Shown one piece after another: positions 1 through 7,328 of a DNA stretch of 53,961 bases. The stretch spans positions 1 through 53,961 of the forward strand of contig MKRJ01000033.1 in the NCBI GenBank assembly GCA_001896885.1. The letters are read 5' to 3'. The stretch comes from Rhizobiales bacterium 65-79. GTDB taxonomy: Bacteria; Pseudomonadota; Alphaproteobacteria; Rhizobiales; Rhizobiaceae. Every line of letters begins with the position of its first letter. Position 1 is the stretch's first letter. The position numbers and the translations under genes are program-made. The notes beneath the pieces were generated by a model. That model ran no database searches. It saw nothing but the letters and a program-made list of their open reading frames with translations, and was not told the origin of the DNA.

Positions 1-86
1 CTGAAACCCAAACCATACATGAAGGCGGGTCACTTCCCGGCGAAAATCCCGGGTCAGCTCTCACCGGAAATCAACAGGGAGCGGGA

Positions 87-596
87 TCAAGGCGTCTGGT
101 TTCCAGTTAAGCGGTACCCGTTTCCGGATGCGTCGAAGTGGCCGATTCCGCCTGACTGAGTCTCATCAAGATGACGGTAAAGCTGCAGGTATTCGTTTCC
201 GTGGGTGACTCCGCGCGCATCCCTCGTTGGAATGACCAGGATTTGGTTCAGATCCTTCACACCATCGGCATATCCAACTTCCCATGGACACCAGCGGCTA
301 GCCATCGAGTTTTGAGTCGCGAGGAAGAAGAACATCTCCAAGGCGCGAATCTTTCCCTGTATCTTCTCGGCAGTCCGACGGTCAGGCCGCTCAGGCAGTG
401 TATTGTCGTCCCAGTCTATGTAGACTTCCCAGTCCTTCCGTTGCAGATAGCCCTGCAAGCCCTTTGCGAGATCGGCGTCCAAATGGCTGTGACATAGGAA
501 AGCCGTGCGCCTGTTTTCCTTCCTTCCGTCGCCGGCTGACTTTCTTATGGTTGAATAGCCCGCCGAACTTCGAATGTTATCTTGATCAATTGCCAT
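87..596 (-). CDS. TIR-domain protein
   Basis: A 169-residue protein that is almost entirely one TIR-like domain. After about 30 polar residues, a first beta strand reads TAFLCHSHLDADLA, followed by VYIDWDD, a TAEKIQGKI helix and the block SRWCPWEVGYADG. The Glu of WCPWE (about residue 106) lies where NAD-cleaving TIR domains carry their catalytic Glu. The ATG at 596 was chosen because the open frame upstream of it runs into a decayed transposase. Bacterial TIR proteins often act in anti-phage defence as NADases or cyclic-ADPR signal makers; that role is inference here. No partner effector is visible, and the window edge is 86 bases beyond its stop. It sits on a segment with an integrase next to a tRNA gene, which suits a mobile defence cargo. 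Confidence 0.68.
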   Translation of the reverse strand: MAIDQDNIRSSAGYSTIRKSAGDGRKENRRTAFLCHSHLDADLAKGLQGYLQRKDWEVYIDWDDNTLPERPDRRTAEKIQGKIRALEMFFFLATQNSMASRWCPWEVGYADGVKDLNQILVIPTRDARGVTHGNEYLQLYRHLDETQSGGIGHFDASGNGYRLTGNQTP

Positions 597-765
597 TGTC
601 CGCCGCTCCCTCAGTGGAGCAAGATTTGCCGTTATGCGCGACCGGGTCAATCCTACAATCTCGACTGCAGTCGTTGCGAACCTCGGGGCTGCGACCGCGC
701 CGGAGGGCTGCGCCGGCACTGCCGGATGGGAAGCACCGTTCCCCAGCGTCTCCAATCTAGCTAGT

Positions 766-1272
766 GGATTGACCGGATATAGGTAAGCACCACCTCCGTG
801 CCGACGAAGGCGCCTGTGCAAAGACGACCCGTCGCTTCGTCCGGACGGTGCCAGGTGGCGCAGAAATGCCCGCCGCTCGGCGAGGTGCGCCATTGATCCG
901 AAGAAAGCGAGCCACCGCGTCGTTGAGAGCGACCAGCCGGGTGAAGAACAGCCGGCGGAACAGCTTGCCAAGCACACTAGCACGCGAAGCAGGAAGGCCG
1001 TACGTGAGGATATCCGTTGGGTTCCGTTCGGTGCCATGCCGCCGCCCTGTACAATCGTGCGCAGGTGCGGATGTTGAGTTATCGAAGCGCCCCAGGTGTG
1101 GAGCAAAGTGGCGATGCCGATGCGGGGCGCCGAGCTGCTTGCAATCGCCACGATTGTCAGCTCGTCTCAGACGCCGCCTTGAACAGCAGGTCGTAGACGA
1201 GCTCCTTGTTGTTGGCGACATCGATCGAGCTCGGCACGGCTGGGCCGTCCGGCGAGTTCTCTCCCGGTTTGA
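766..1272 (-). pseudogene. IS91-family transposase remnant
   Basis: Reading the minus strand and switching frames gives a recognisable IS91/IS801-type transposase core. The pieces are KELVYDLLFKAASET (ending near 1162), then GIATLLHTWGASITQHPHLR and the GGGMAPNG motif, then VLGKLFRRLFFTRLVAL in a second frame, then LAFFGSMAHLAERRAFLRHL back in the first frame. At least three frame changes and a stop after the first block mean it cannot make an active enzyme. The N-terminal zinc-finger part and the C-terminal end are absent, and I see no terminal oriIS or terIS sequences. It marks past transposition beside the TIR gene. Confidence 0.7.
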
Positions 1273-1406
1273 ATAGGCCGAGTGTGGCGCGCGGTTCCGG
1301 CGGCCTTGTGCCCGTATCGTATTCACAACCCCATCCGTATCGGGCTCGGATAGCGATAGCGGCCGTACGACCCCGCCACTAGGCAACGACGCCCGCAGAC
1401 ACGCCC

Positions 1407-2618
1407 TCACGCGCCCATGCAAAACGCAGCCCACTCCTGCATGAGCTCGCGCCGCCGGTCGAGGAAGGTCGTCCTGGCATAGGCAGCGACGACCTTGTCG
1501 CTCTGGGTGTGGGCGAGGCAGGCCTCGATGACTTCGGGCGAGTAATCTGTCTGCTCACGTGCCCACGTGGAGAAGGCGGCACGGAAACCATGCACCGTGG
1601 CGCCATCATCCCGGATGCCGCGCAGGCATTGAATCATGGCCATATTGGACAGCGTCTGGACCCGCTTGCCGGGGAACAGATGCGGGTTCTTGCCTGTCGG
1701 TTCCCGCGGCAACGAGTCCAGCAGCGCAACAACCTCATCGGCGAGGGGCACCTGATGCTCGGTCCGGGCCTTCATGCGCTCGGCCGGGATCGTCCAGAGT
1801 TTTGCCTCCAGATCAATCTCGTCCCAGGTGGTGCCCAACGTCTCGCCGGTGCGGACTGCAGTGAGGATCGTGAACAACAAAGCCTTGGCGCTCGTCGAGC
1901 CCAGCTTCTTGAGATCGGCGATAACTGCAGGGACTTCCTTGTACGGCACCGCGGCATGGTGCTTCTGAGCCCGCTGCAGCCTGTTCAGCGATGGCAAGAG
2001 GTGCATCAGCGGCCCGTCGCGTAGCGCCGGATTGTCTCCGCTGCGATACCCCATGGCCGTTGCCCATCCAAGAATCTTGTCGATGCGGCCACGGATGTTG
2101 CCTGCCGTGGGTGGCTTCGTCGTCCAGATGGGCTTTAGCACCTTGACGATGTCGTCCACGCCGATCTCGTTCACCGGCTTCTTGCCGATGATGGGATAGA
2201 CATACATCTTCAATGTCGACGACCATTGCTGCCGGTGCTTGTCGTTGGTCCATGATGCCTCGTGGGAATAGATGTATTCCTGGGCGCATTCCTGGAAGGT
2301 CGGCATCTTGGTGGCCTCGGCATCGGCACGCTCGATCTTCCGCTGTGCCCGCGCCGCCTTCTTCTCAGCGGCTGGATCGGCGCCATCGCGGATATCGATG
2401 CGCAGCCGCTCAGCCTTGTCCCGCGCCTTGGCCAGCGGGACATCCTTCACCGGACCGAGGCCGATCACCTTTGGCTTGCTGTCGACCCAGTAGCGAAAGA
2501 GCCAGCTTCTCGTGCCTTGATCCCTGATTTGAAGATAGAGATTGTCCGACACCCGGTGCATGCCGACATCGCGCAGGGCATCGACTTGCTTGGTGGAAAG
2601 GGCGCGCTTGTGGGCCAT
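1407..2618 (-). CDS. P4-type tyrosine recombinase/integrase
   Basis: This 403-residue site-specific recombinase is expected to integrate and excise a genomic island at a tRNA gene. The N-terminus (about 1-85) looks like the DUF4102 arm-binding domain (KVIGLGPVKDVPLAKARDKA). A SAM-like core-binding domain follows (about 105-200), then the catalytic domain. Expected catalytic residues are present: R256 in AVRTGE, H343 and R346 in HGFRAAFSTW, H370 in LAHTQ and Y380 in AAYART. The ATG at 2618 was chosen because GGAGG lies 7 bases upstream; the longer open frame has no ribosome binding site. It lies about 1.7 kb from the 3' end of a tRNA-Ser gene, the probable attachment site. It looks intact. Confidence 0.92.
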   Translation of the reverse strand: MAHKRALSTKQVDALRDVGMHRVSDNLYLQIRDQGTRSWLFRYWVDSKPKVIGLGPVKDVPLAKARDKAERLRIDIRDGADPAAEKKAARAQRKIERADAEATKMPTFQECAQEYIYSHEASWTNDKHRQQWSSTLKMYVYPIIGKKPVNEIGVDDIVKVLKPIWTTKPPTAGNIRGRIDKILGWATAMGYRSGDNPALRDGPLMHLLPSLNRLQRAQKHHAAVPYKEVPAVIADLKKLGSTSAKALLFTILTAVRTGETLGTTWDEIDLEAKLWTIPAERMKARTEHQVPLADEVVALLDSLPREPTGKNPHLFPGKRVQTLSNMAMIQCLRGIRDDGATVHGFRAAFSTWAREQTDYSPEVIEACLAHTQSDKVVAAYARTTFLDRRRELMQEWAAFCMGA

Positions 2619-2747
2619 GCAATTTACCTCCGTTTGCCTTACAACGGACCAATGCGTGATCGGGCGCAACAGTCCAGGGAAAGCAACTTGCACCGATGTC
2701 GGTTAGCAATTCGCAAGTTCTTTCCGCGCTCCACTTCTTCGCGGAGC

Positions 2748-2825
2748 ATGCAGATGGCCTACACCGAAGACGAGGTGAAGCGCCTCAAAGCTAATATCCA
2801 GGCCGCGCAGGGGTCAGCCGCCTGA
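2748..2825 (+). pseudogene. 25-codon ORF resembling the start of a phage head-tail joining protein
   Basis: A 25-codon frame reading MQMAYTEDEVKRLKANIQ and ending shortly after. The MAYT-x-x-x-hydrophobic-x-x-L-K-x-x-I opening resembles the first helix of small gpW-type head-tail joining proteins of alphaproteobacterial prophages, which are usually 60-80 residues. A GCGGAG purine run precedes it. If the match is real, this is a truncated prophage relic; the similarity covers only about 20 residues and may be chance. Confidence 0.25.
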
Positions 2826-2892
2826 GCGACTAGGTGACCTTCCCATGCCCGCTCCTAAGGCTATTATGGGCTTGGGTTTGGCGGGGGATCCA

Positions 2893-3468
2893 ATGATCAG
2901 ATATCTGGCTGCCGTGGCTTTCGCGATCTCTTTTGCTGGCTTGACGATGCCGGCGGCGGCTGAAGACCCAACCCACGAAAAGTGCACCTGTGATCTCGTC
3001 CGCGACAGCGAGTTGGACAACGGTGCTTCCGTCCGGAACGCAACGGCCTGCTGGTCGACAGAGGACCCAGATCGGCAATGGTGCGATATCACCGTTCAGG
3101 CGATCGAGGGGGACGGACGGCAACCGATGATTATCAACCAGCTCCTACAGATTCAGCACGACCCCGCTGGCATCGTCGGATTCTTGATAAACCAGGCCGA
3201 GACGTCAGTACTGAAGGGCGATTACCCTACCAACATGGGGTACATAGCAGAGGCGCGGCAGGAACTCCCTGCGCTGATAAAAGAGAAGGACAAACTCACG
3301 ACGAAGTGCATCCAAGGATTCAATCGCTCCCGAGAGAACAAGGAATCCTTCAAGCCGATCGACGAGGGTGACTTCTCGTGCCATGTCGGCGAGACGACAG
3401 GTTGGCTCCGTATGACCTTCCAAGTCGGCAAGATCCGGTTCGTCTTCATGGTTGCCCCACTTGCCTAG
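2893..3468 (+). CDS. Secreted protein of unknown function
   Basis: This 191-residue protein is not recognised. The N-terminus is a classic Sec signal peptide (MIRYLAAVAFAISFAGLTMP, then an AAA-type cleavage site before EDP). The mature part contains scattered cysteines (CTC, TACW, QWCDI, TKC, FSC), suggesting disulfides in the periplasm. The ATG at 2893 was chosen because it starts exactly at the signal peptide and follows GGGGGAT; an upstream in-frame ATG would bury it. Its 3' end overlaps the next gene by 17 bases in another frame, so the two are probably co-translated. It lies between the island integrase and the tRNA-Ser gene and is likely island cargo. Confidence 0.6.
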   Translation: MIRYLAAVAFAISFAGLTMPAAAEDPTHEKCTCDLVRDSELDNGASVRNATACWSTEDPDRQWCDITVQAIEGDGRQPMIINQLLQIQHDPAGIVGFLINQAETSVLKGDYPTNMGYIAEARQELPALIKEKDKLTTKCIQGFNRSRENKESFKPIDEGDFSCHVGETTGWLRMTFQVGKIRFVFMVAPLA

Positions 3469-3979
3469 GCTTAAGAAGGCCTTGCTTTGGGTCCTTTTGG
3501 TGGTTCTAGGAGCCATCATCAGCATCTACGTAGACAAGTGGTGGCCACTGATTTTCAAGCCCGAACCCCTGCCTGTCAAGATCGACTTCAATGACGTCGA
3601 CGGCTGCTCGCAGGGCAAGCTGGTGGAAATTGCCAAGCGCCAAATGGGTGATCCGACACTCAGTAATGGTGCAGATTCTCTGATCATTTGCGATAACGAG
3701 CCGCTGAAGGCTGTCCGCACGGAATTGCCACGCGAACTCGCAAACCGAATACCCGGCTGCCTCGAGTGGCGGGGCTGGGGAATTGGCGGACTCGTCCTCG
3801 TTCGCAGGAGTCCCGCCATCTGCGCCTTGCCGGGCGGAAAGCAATTTGTCTGCGACGGCCCGAATGCGCGTCACGCCCTGGGAGGAAATGCCGTCGGCGA
3901 TTCCACGGGCCACATCGTTCCATGCCCCGATGACGTCCTGGAGCGGTTCGGGTTCACTTCCTTATCCGCAAAAGATTAG
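3452..3979 (+). CDS. Membrane-anchored protein of unknown function, TTG start
   Basis: A 175-residue protein with one N-terminal membrane helix (KKALLWVLLVVLGAIISIYV) preceded by basic residues, so the remaining 140 residues should face the periplasm. The outer part carries several cysteines (DGCSQ, IICDN, PGCLEW, AICAL, FVCDG, VPCPDD). I do not recognise the family. The start is TTG at 3452, inside the last codons of the secreted gene upstream; the only nearby ATG belongs to that gene's frame. The overlap and the shared cysteine-rich periplasmic character suggest the two products work together, but no function can be assigned. Confidence 0.55.
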   Translation: MPHLPRLKKALLWVLLVVLGAIISIYVDKWWPLIFKPEPLPVKIDFNDVDGCSQGKLVEIAKRQMGDPTLSNGADSLIICDNEPLKAVRTELPRELANRIPGCLEWRGWGIGGLVLVRRSPAICALPGGKQFVCDGPNARHALGGNAVGDSTGHIVPCPDDVLERFGFTSLSAKD

Positions 3980-4358
3980 GGCAGCTCTCACAGCTGTTCG
4001 ACGCAACCGAAGGGCAACCATAGCGCCTTCGCCTCCCTGAAGCTGCCGAGCGTTCAACGGTCCCCATCAAGACAGTCGGTGCACCTTTTATGAGCGTCCT
4101 GCTTATCCGCAATACGGTCGCCTTCAGCTTTATCGGCCCACGTTACTAGCTGGCGCGATGGCGATAAACATTCCCGCCATGACAGACGATCGGACAGACT
4201 GTGCAGCAGTGCCGTCAAACCCGCAGAACTGCGGGCTTTAGATAAACGTCGCAGTCAGTCGGGTTCGAAAGTGGCTGAGAAAGCTCCCGAAATCGGGCCG
4301 GCTGTGCCATATTATGACGTGTTTACAATCTCTTAGAAAAACGTCGGCTTCACGAAGA
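3980..4358. other. 379-base gap between island genes and tRNA-Ser
   Basis: No convincing gene is seen. The gap holds a 7-bp-stem hairpin (4220-4235) that reads as a terminator on the minus strand. An attachment-site core would be expected at the tRNA 3' end. I find no second copy of the tRNA 3' sequence inside the window, so the far attachment site, if it exists, lies left of base 1. Confidence 0.5.
4220..4235 (-). terminator. Hairpin downstream of tRNA-Ser
   Basis: A perfect CCCGCAG/CTGCGGG stem with a 2-base loop. On the minus strand it is followed by a short T run (GCGGGTTTG), and it lies about 125 bases past the 3' end of the tRNA-Ser gene. It could terminate the tRNA transcript; the T tract is short. 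Confidence 0.4.
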
Positions 4359-4448
4359 TGGCGGAGGGAGTGGGATTCGAACCCACGGTGGACTCGCGCC
4401 CACGCCGGTTTTCAAGACCGGTGCCTTAAACCGCTCGGCCATCCCTCC
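4359..4448 (-). tRNA. tRNA-Ser (anticodon UGA)
   Basis: On the minus strand a GGAGGGA acceptor arm (5' end at 4448) pairs with TCCCTCC, followed by G and an encoded CCA. A D-arm (GGCCGAGCGGTTTAAGGC), an anticodon stem CCGGT/ACCGG around loop CTTGAAA, a long variable arm typical of class II tRNAs, and a GGTTCGAATCC T-arm are all present. The anticodon is TGA, decoding UCA and possibly other UCN codons. Its 3' end faces the integrase-bearing segment, and tRNA 3' ends are common targets of P4-type integrases. Confidence 0.95.
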
Positions 4449-4545
4449 ATCGTGATTTTTCAATCACTTAGGATCACATTGAACGGGCAGGAGAGGGCAG
4501 TTGGCACCGAATTGGCACCGAGGCTGTTCCCGACCGGTTCGCGGT

Positions 4546-4672
4546 TCATCCCTGTAGTGCGGCGTTGAGGGCGGCGTCAACCACGGCGGCGGCGCCTTCC
4601 TGCTGGCCAGGCAGCAAATGCGCATAGATGTTCAGGGTTACCGCCGGATTGGCTTGGCCAGCGGATAGACCC
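4546..4672 (-). pseudogene. C-terminal stub of a second tyrosine integrase
   Basis: About 41 codons read in frame to a TGA at 4546 and match the end of phage-type integrases: GQANPAVTLNIYAHLLPG, corresponding to the usual GH-x-x-x-x-T-x-x-x-Y-x-H block with its catalytic Tyr, then a helix of Ala and Asp ending ALNAALQG. The usual GH is GQ here. A stop codon lies a few codons upstream and nothing recognisable precedes it, so the rest of the gene is lost. Tandem TTGGCACCGA units (4501-4520) lie just downstream. The stub sits on the 5' side of the tRNA-Ser gene. Confidence 0.65.
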
Positions 4673-4713
4673 TAGGCGAAAATTCGTGCCGATCATCGAG
4701 GCACGGGCAGCGG

Positions 4714-5349
4714 CTATTTCGGCCATCCGCAAGTCGTCGCAATTCTCGTGATCGCCGCTGAGACGTTTCCGAGGTCGAATTGCGCGTCGAGGCGGTCGCG
4801 CGCCTGAATACGTATAGCCAGATTTGCACTATCCATGAGCGACTTTATAGCCGGTATTGCCCTGTTGCCGTTCCACAGCCCGACCGCCTTATAGTTCGAC
4901 GATCGATCCCATCGCGTAGTCGTAGCTTTTTGGTCGCCGACCCTCATGGTGACCGAGGCTGTATCGTCAACCATGAACATATTCGTCGCGATGAGAAGCG
5001 ATGTCGTGTGATCCTGGCAACGCATGATTAGCAGCGCCTGGCCTTCACCGACGCCCGTATATTGAACATTCTTCGGGCTCAGCGAGGCTACAATCTGGCG
5101 GCTGTCGTCGATCGGCGATTTGCTTTCGGTGATGGTCCAGTTCGCTTGTGCTGTTTCCGGGGCCATTGGGTCCGCAGCCGGATTGGCCGCCTCGGGCGAA
5201 GCGCCCTTCGGGAATACCACATCGAAGCAATGCAGCCGTTCTAGCGAATCGGCAATGATGGCGCAGGCGGCTCCTTTGGCCGTCAAATCTTCCGCCGTGG
5301 CCGGCGCCGCAACAATAAATGCCAAAGTGGTGAGTGCGATGATTTTCAT
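4714..5349 (-). CDS. VasI/TagO-like secreted protein
   Basis: A 211-residue protein with a Sec signal peptide (MKIIALTTLAFIVAAPATAED). The mature part matches what I know of the VasI/TagO family: WTITESKSPIDDSRQIVASL near residues 70-90, a central LLIMRCQDHTTSLLIATN block, RWDRSSNYKAVGLWNGNRAI, and an FDLGNVSAAI segment before the C-terminal TCGW. VasI/TagO proteins are named for type VI secretion clusters, but orphan copies occur beside prophages and islands. No other secretion gene is in this window, so a role in type VI secretion is not supported. ATG 5349 was chosen from the signal peptide and GGGGGA upstream. Confidence 0.72.
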   Translation of the reverse strand: MKIIALTTLAFIVAAPATAEDLTAKGAACAIIADSLERLHCFDVVFPKGASPEAANPAADPMAPETAQANWTITESKSPIDDSRQIVASLSPKNVQYTGVGEGQALLIMRCQDHTTSLLIATNMFMVDDTASVTMRVGDQKATTTRWDRSSNYKAVGLWNGNRAIPAIKSLMDSANLAIRIQARDRLDAQFDLGNVSAAITRIATTCGWPK

Positions 5350-5508
5350 ATTTCCCCCAAGCCGCCAGCATGATGCTGCAACCGCCGCGAGAGGGCAAGA
5401 AAAAGCCCGTCCGGCATGAAACTCCATTGGGGATGGCAGCCGGCCGGGCTTGTCAGCATTCAGCGTACTGATCCGGTGATCCAAGCACACATCGAAAATG
5501 AACGAGAG

Positions 5509-5790
5509 CTACTCTTTTGCCCTACGCCACCCAGCCGCGCGGGCTTCGTCTTCTGAACAGAACCAGTGTTCGCCATGCTGCGGAGAAATGCGGACCTGGT
5601 CGTAAAATTTCTGGCCGGGCATGTGATAGATGCGCTCGCCGGTGTCGATCGAGATATTGCCCTTGATGTCGCATGCGGACTCAGAGCGCATTGCTGCATG
5701 CAGCCGCGAGACTGGAATATCATCGGCGAAATAGCCGCCGCCCGCCGCAGCCAGCATTGCGGCCGATATCGTGATCGCGCCTATCCTCAT
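5509..5790 (-). CDS. Small secreted protein with a KGNIS...GERIYHMPG module
   Basis: A 93-residue protein. The first 20 residues (MRIGAITISAAMLAAAGGGY) form a likely signal peptide or anchor. The rest is one short module: CDIKGNIS, GERIYHMPG, FYDQVRIS and a C-terminal HWFCSEDEARAAGWR. I know this pattern from short C-terminal domains of rhizobial secreted proteins and nucleases (ExoI-like, sometimes called sunset domains); the function is unknown. The two cysteines probably form a disulfide. ATG 5790 is preferred; a TTG at 5817 would add 9 residues. Confidence 0.6.
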   Translation of the reverse strand: MRIGAITISAAMLAAAGGGYFADDIPVSRLHAAMRSESACDIKGNISIDTGERIYHMPGQKFYDQVRISPQHGEHWFCSEDEARAAGWRRAKE

Positions 5791-5813
5791 CGCACCAATA
5801 TAGCTGCCGACGA

Positions 5814-5960
5814 TCAACCGGCGGTTTCAGAAACCTCGACAATTTGAAAGGCAAAACCATGGGTCTCGAAGCCGAGCTCCGTTGATCAGTCCATTGACGC
5901 GGCGGATCTCGGAAACGACCCTGGTCTCGCCAGCTTGTATGTCGCACTGGAATAGGGCGA
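5814..5960 (-). pseudogene. Possible frameshifted 3' end of another gene
   Basis: Reading on past the DUF1796 region in other frames gives coding-like sequence: ETRVVSEIRRVNGLIN, then after a one-base shift near 5878 ELGFETHGFAFQIVEVSE, ending at TGA 5814-5816. It looks like the last 40-50 residues of an unidentified protein. It overlaps the 3' end of the DUF1796 frame, so one of the two reading frames may have been damaged. The HGFAFQ part is encoded by a 19-base word repeated at 6543-6561. Confidence 0.25.
5845..5863. repeat. 19-base direct repeat, copy 1
   Basis: The 19-mer tgaaaggcaaaaccatggg occurs exactly here and at 6543-6561, in the same orientation, 698 bases apart. On the minus strand both copies can encode HGFAFQ near a stop codon. 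Confidence 0.8.
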
Positions 5961-6482
5961 CAGGTGGCGATCCCACAGATCATGCCTGCCTTGCCAGCAC
6001 ACATCATCGTCGGGTAGATCGCCGAGAGGACCAGCGAGCAGCTTGAAGCGCAGTCCCGGAGCGTAGCGGCGGATCGCTATGGCAAGGCGCAGCCAGCGAG
6101 TGACCTTGATGTGCCTTCCGAGGCAGATCAGGACCGGTTCCCTGCAGCGAAGCACGGCGCGCGTCTTTTCGCATAGATGGTCGTGGCGGGCTCTGGCTTG
6201 CGGATAGTAGACGTCTATCTCCGCGTCGGTAATCCCTTCGGGGAAAGCATGAAGATGGCTGGTATGGAGCTTCCGATGCTTCACCCTGCCGTTGATCGCA
6301 ACAAGATCCTCGCGGTTGAAGGTGTCGCGAAAGTCGTTATCCAGGTAGAAGCGCACGGCTCGGTACGGGGTGGCCTGCCAGTCGAAAACACCGGAAGGCG
6401 ATCTCTGCTTACCGAATATTCGGATGATCTGATATTTCGCCCGGCACGTCGGCCCGAGGCTAAGTATAGTCTCAAACTGCAT
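5886..6482 (-). CDS. DUF1796-family putative papain-like cysteine peptidase
   Basis: A 198-residue protein whose N-terminus fits the DUF1796 family: MQFETILSLGPTCRAKYQII with the candidate nucleophile C13, then GVFDWQATPYRAV, DNDFRDTF, and HTSHLHAFP carrying a candidate catalytic His. Later segments (PVLICLGRH, LRFKLLAGPLGDLP) also fit. Family members are putative cysteine peptidases often found near surface-polysaccharide genes; the activity is predicted, not shown. ATG 6482 was chosen because homologues start at this motif and AGGCGGAGCGG precedes it. The C-terminus runs into sequence that looks coding in another frame, so the last 20-25 residues may result from a frameshift. Confidence 0.65.
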   Translation of the reverse strand: MQFETILSLGPTCRAKYQIIRIFGKQRSPSGVFDWQATPYRAVRFYLDNDFRDTFNREDLVAINGRVKHRKLHTSHLHAFPEGITDAEIDVYYPQARARHDHLCEKTRAVLRCREPVLICLGRHIKVTRWLRLAIAIRRYAPGLRFKLLAGPLGDLPDDDVCWQGRHDLWDRHLSPYSSATYKLARPGSFPRSAASMD

Positions 6483-6542
6483 CCAGTCCGCTCCGCCTGC
6501 GCTTAGAAAACATAAACGGGCGCGGCCAGCAACCCAAAATCC

Positions 6543-6561
6543 TGAAAGGCAAAACCATGGG
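6543..6561. repeat. 19-base direct repeat, copy 2
   Basis: Exact second copy of the word at 5845-5863, just upstream of the DUF1796 start. In the minus-strand frame HGFAFQDFGLLAAPVYVF it precedes a TAA at 6503-6505, so it may be the 3' end of a lost upstream gene. Confidence 0.8.
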
Positions 6562-6749
6562 ACGCCCGGCGTTCCAGCGCGAGAGGGGCACACATTTGGT
6601 ATCTTCGGCACGTCGCTATCGCATGCCGGCAATCGGTTGGGGTGTGAACCCGTTAGTATTTAAGGACCGATCGCCGGCACGCATTGCTGCTCGGGCGATG
6701 CCGAGAGGATAACACCTGGACTAGCTGACGGATGAAAAATGCCTGCGCG

Positions 6750-7043
6750 TCAGCGCCAGGCACAATGCAGAGCTCCCCATCGTCCGCGCCAGCACACCCG
6801 ATGTGGCTGCGGGTGACGATGTGGGCCGTAATACCCTCCTGGATAGGGGCCATGGCCGAAGCGATGGCATGCGCCACCTGGCCCGCGATAGCGCCCGCGA
6901 CCGCATCCATCAGCGACATTTACGACAAGTCCAGACGAAGCCGCCGGGACGGGGAGAGGCAACTGCATCGCATCAGATGAGCCAAGCGACATCGCTAGCG
7001 CTCCTGCCGCTGCCAAGGCGACAAGAGAAAACTTCCTGATCAT
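6750..7043 (-). CDS. Small secreted GCG_CRPN-type protein
   Basis: A 97-residue protein with a signal peptide (MIRKFSLVALAAAGALAMSLGS, then SSDA) and a mature part rich in Gly, His, Pro and Arg. The GCGRGRYRGPGGACHRF segment matches the prefix motif of GCG_CRPN small secreted proteins of rhizobia. A HGPYPGGYYGPHRH tract and a C-terminal CWRGRW...HCAWR follow. Function is unknown; the His-rich tract could bind metal, but that is speculation. ATG 7043 is supported by GGAGG ten bases upstream. Confidence 0.65.
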   Translation of the reverse strand: MIRKFSLVALAAAGALAMSLGSSDAMQLPLPVPAASSGLVVNVADGCGRGRYRGPGGACHRFGHGPYPGGYYGPHRHPQPHRVCWRGRWGALHCAWR

Positions 7044-7097
7044 GGTTACAACCTCCAGAGGAATTTGCGGGGAGCAAATTACTCTCGAAGCTGGCCG

Positions 7098-7208
7098 GTG
7101 AGAATATGCGAAGGCGCGTATTTTTTTGGCCTCTCGAATGCCGTGGCCGCGCTGACCGCCACGATCCAGGGGATCGAGAGCGAAAAGCGCAACGCCGACC
7201 GGCACTGA
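7098..7208 (+). CDS. Possible 36-codon ORF (GTG start)
   Basis: A GTG-started frame ending at TGA 7206-7208 reads with coding-like composition (YFFGLSNAVAALTATIQGIE, then a charged end). No family is recognised and there is no clear ribosome binding site. It may be the end of a lost gene. Confidence 0.18.
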   Translation: MRICEGAYFFGLSNAVAALTATIQGIESEKRNADRH

Positions 7209-7328
7209 CCCGCGCGCGGCGGGCAATCGGCGACCTCTTGCCGAAAAGAAGCCGAAGTTGTTGCACCGTCGCTACAGCTTTCGGCAGAAGCTGATGTATC
7301 TTTTCGCCATCCGATCGGGCGGGATGTC

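Noticed and set aside
1-159. A + strand frame open from the left edge to a stop at 157-159, with fairly protein-like composition
   Set aside because: It overlaps the end of the TIR gene by 73 bases in the opposite direction, has no visible start and matches nothing I know. It could be the end of a real gene but cannot be supported.
4253-4275. A GGGTTCGAAAG stretch that resembles a tRNA T-loop and might be an attachment copy
   Set aside because: Only a few bases match and the rest of the tRNA 3' end is absent.
4714-5349. Type VI secretion locus
   Set aside because: Only one VasI/TagO-like gene is present; no Tss, Hcp or VgrG gene is visible.
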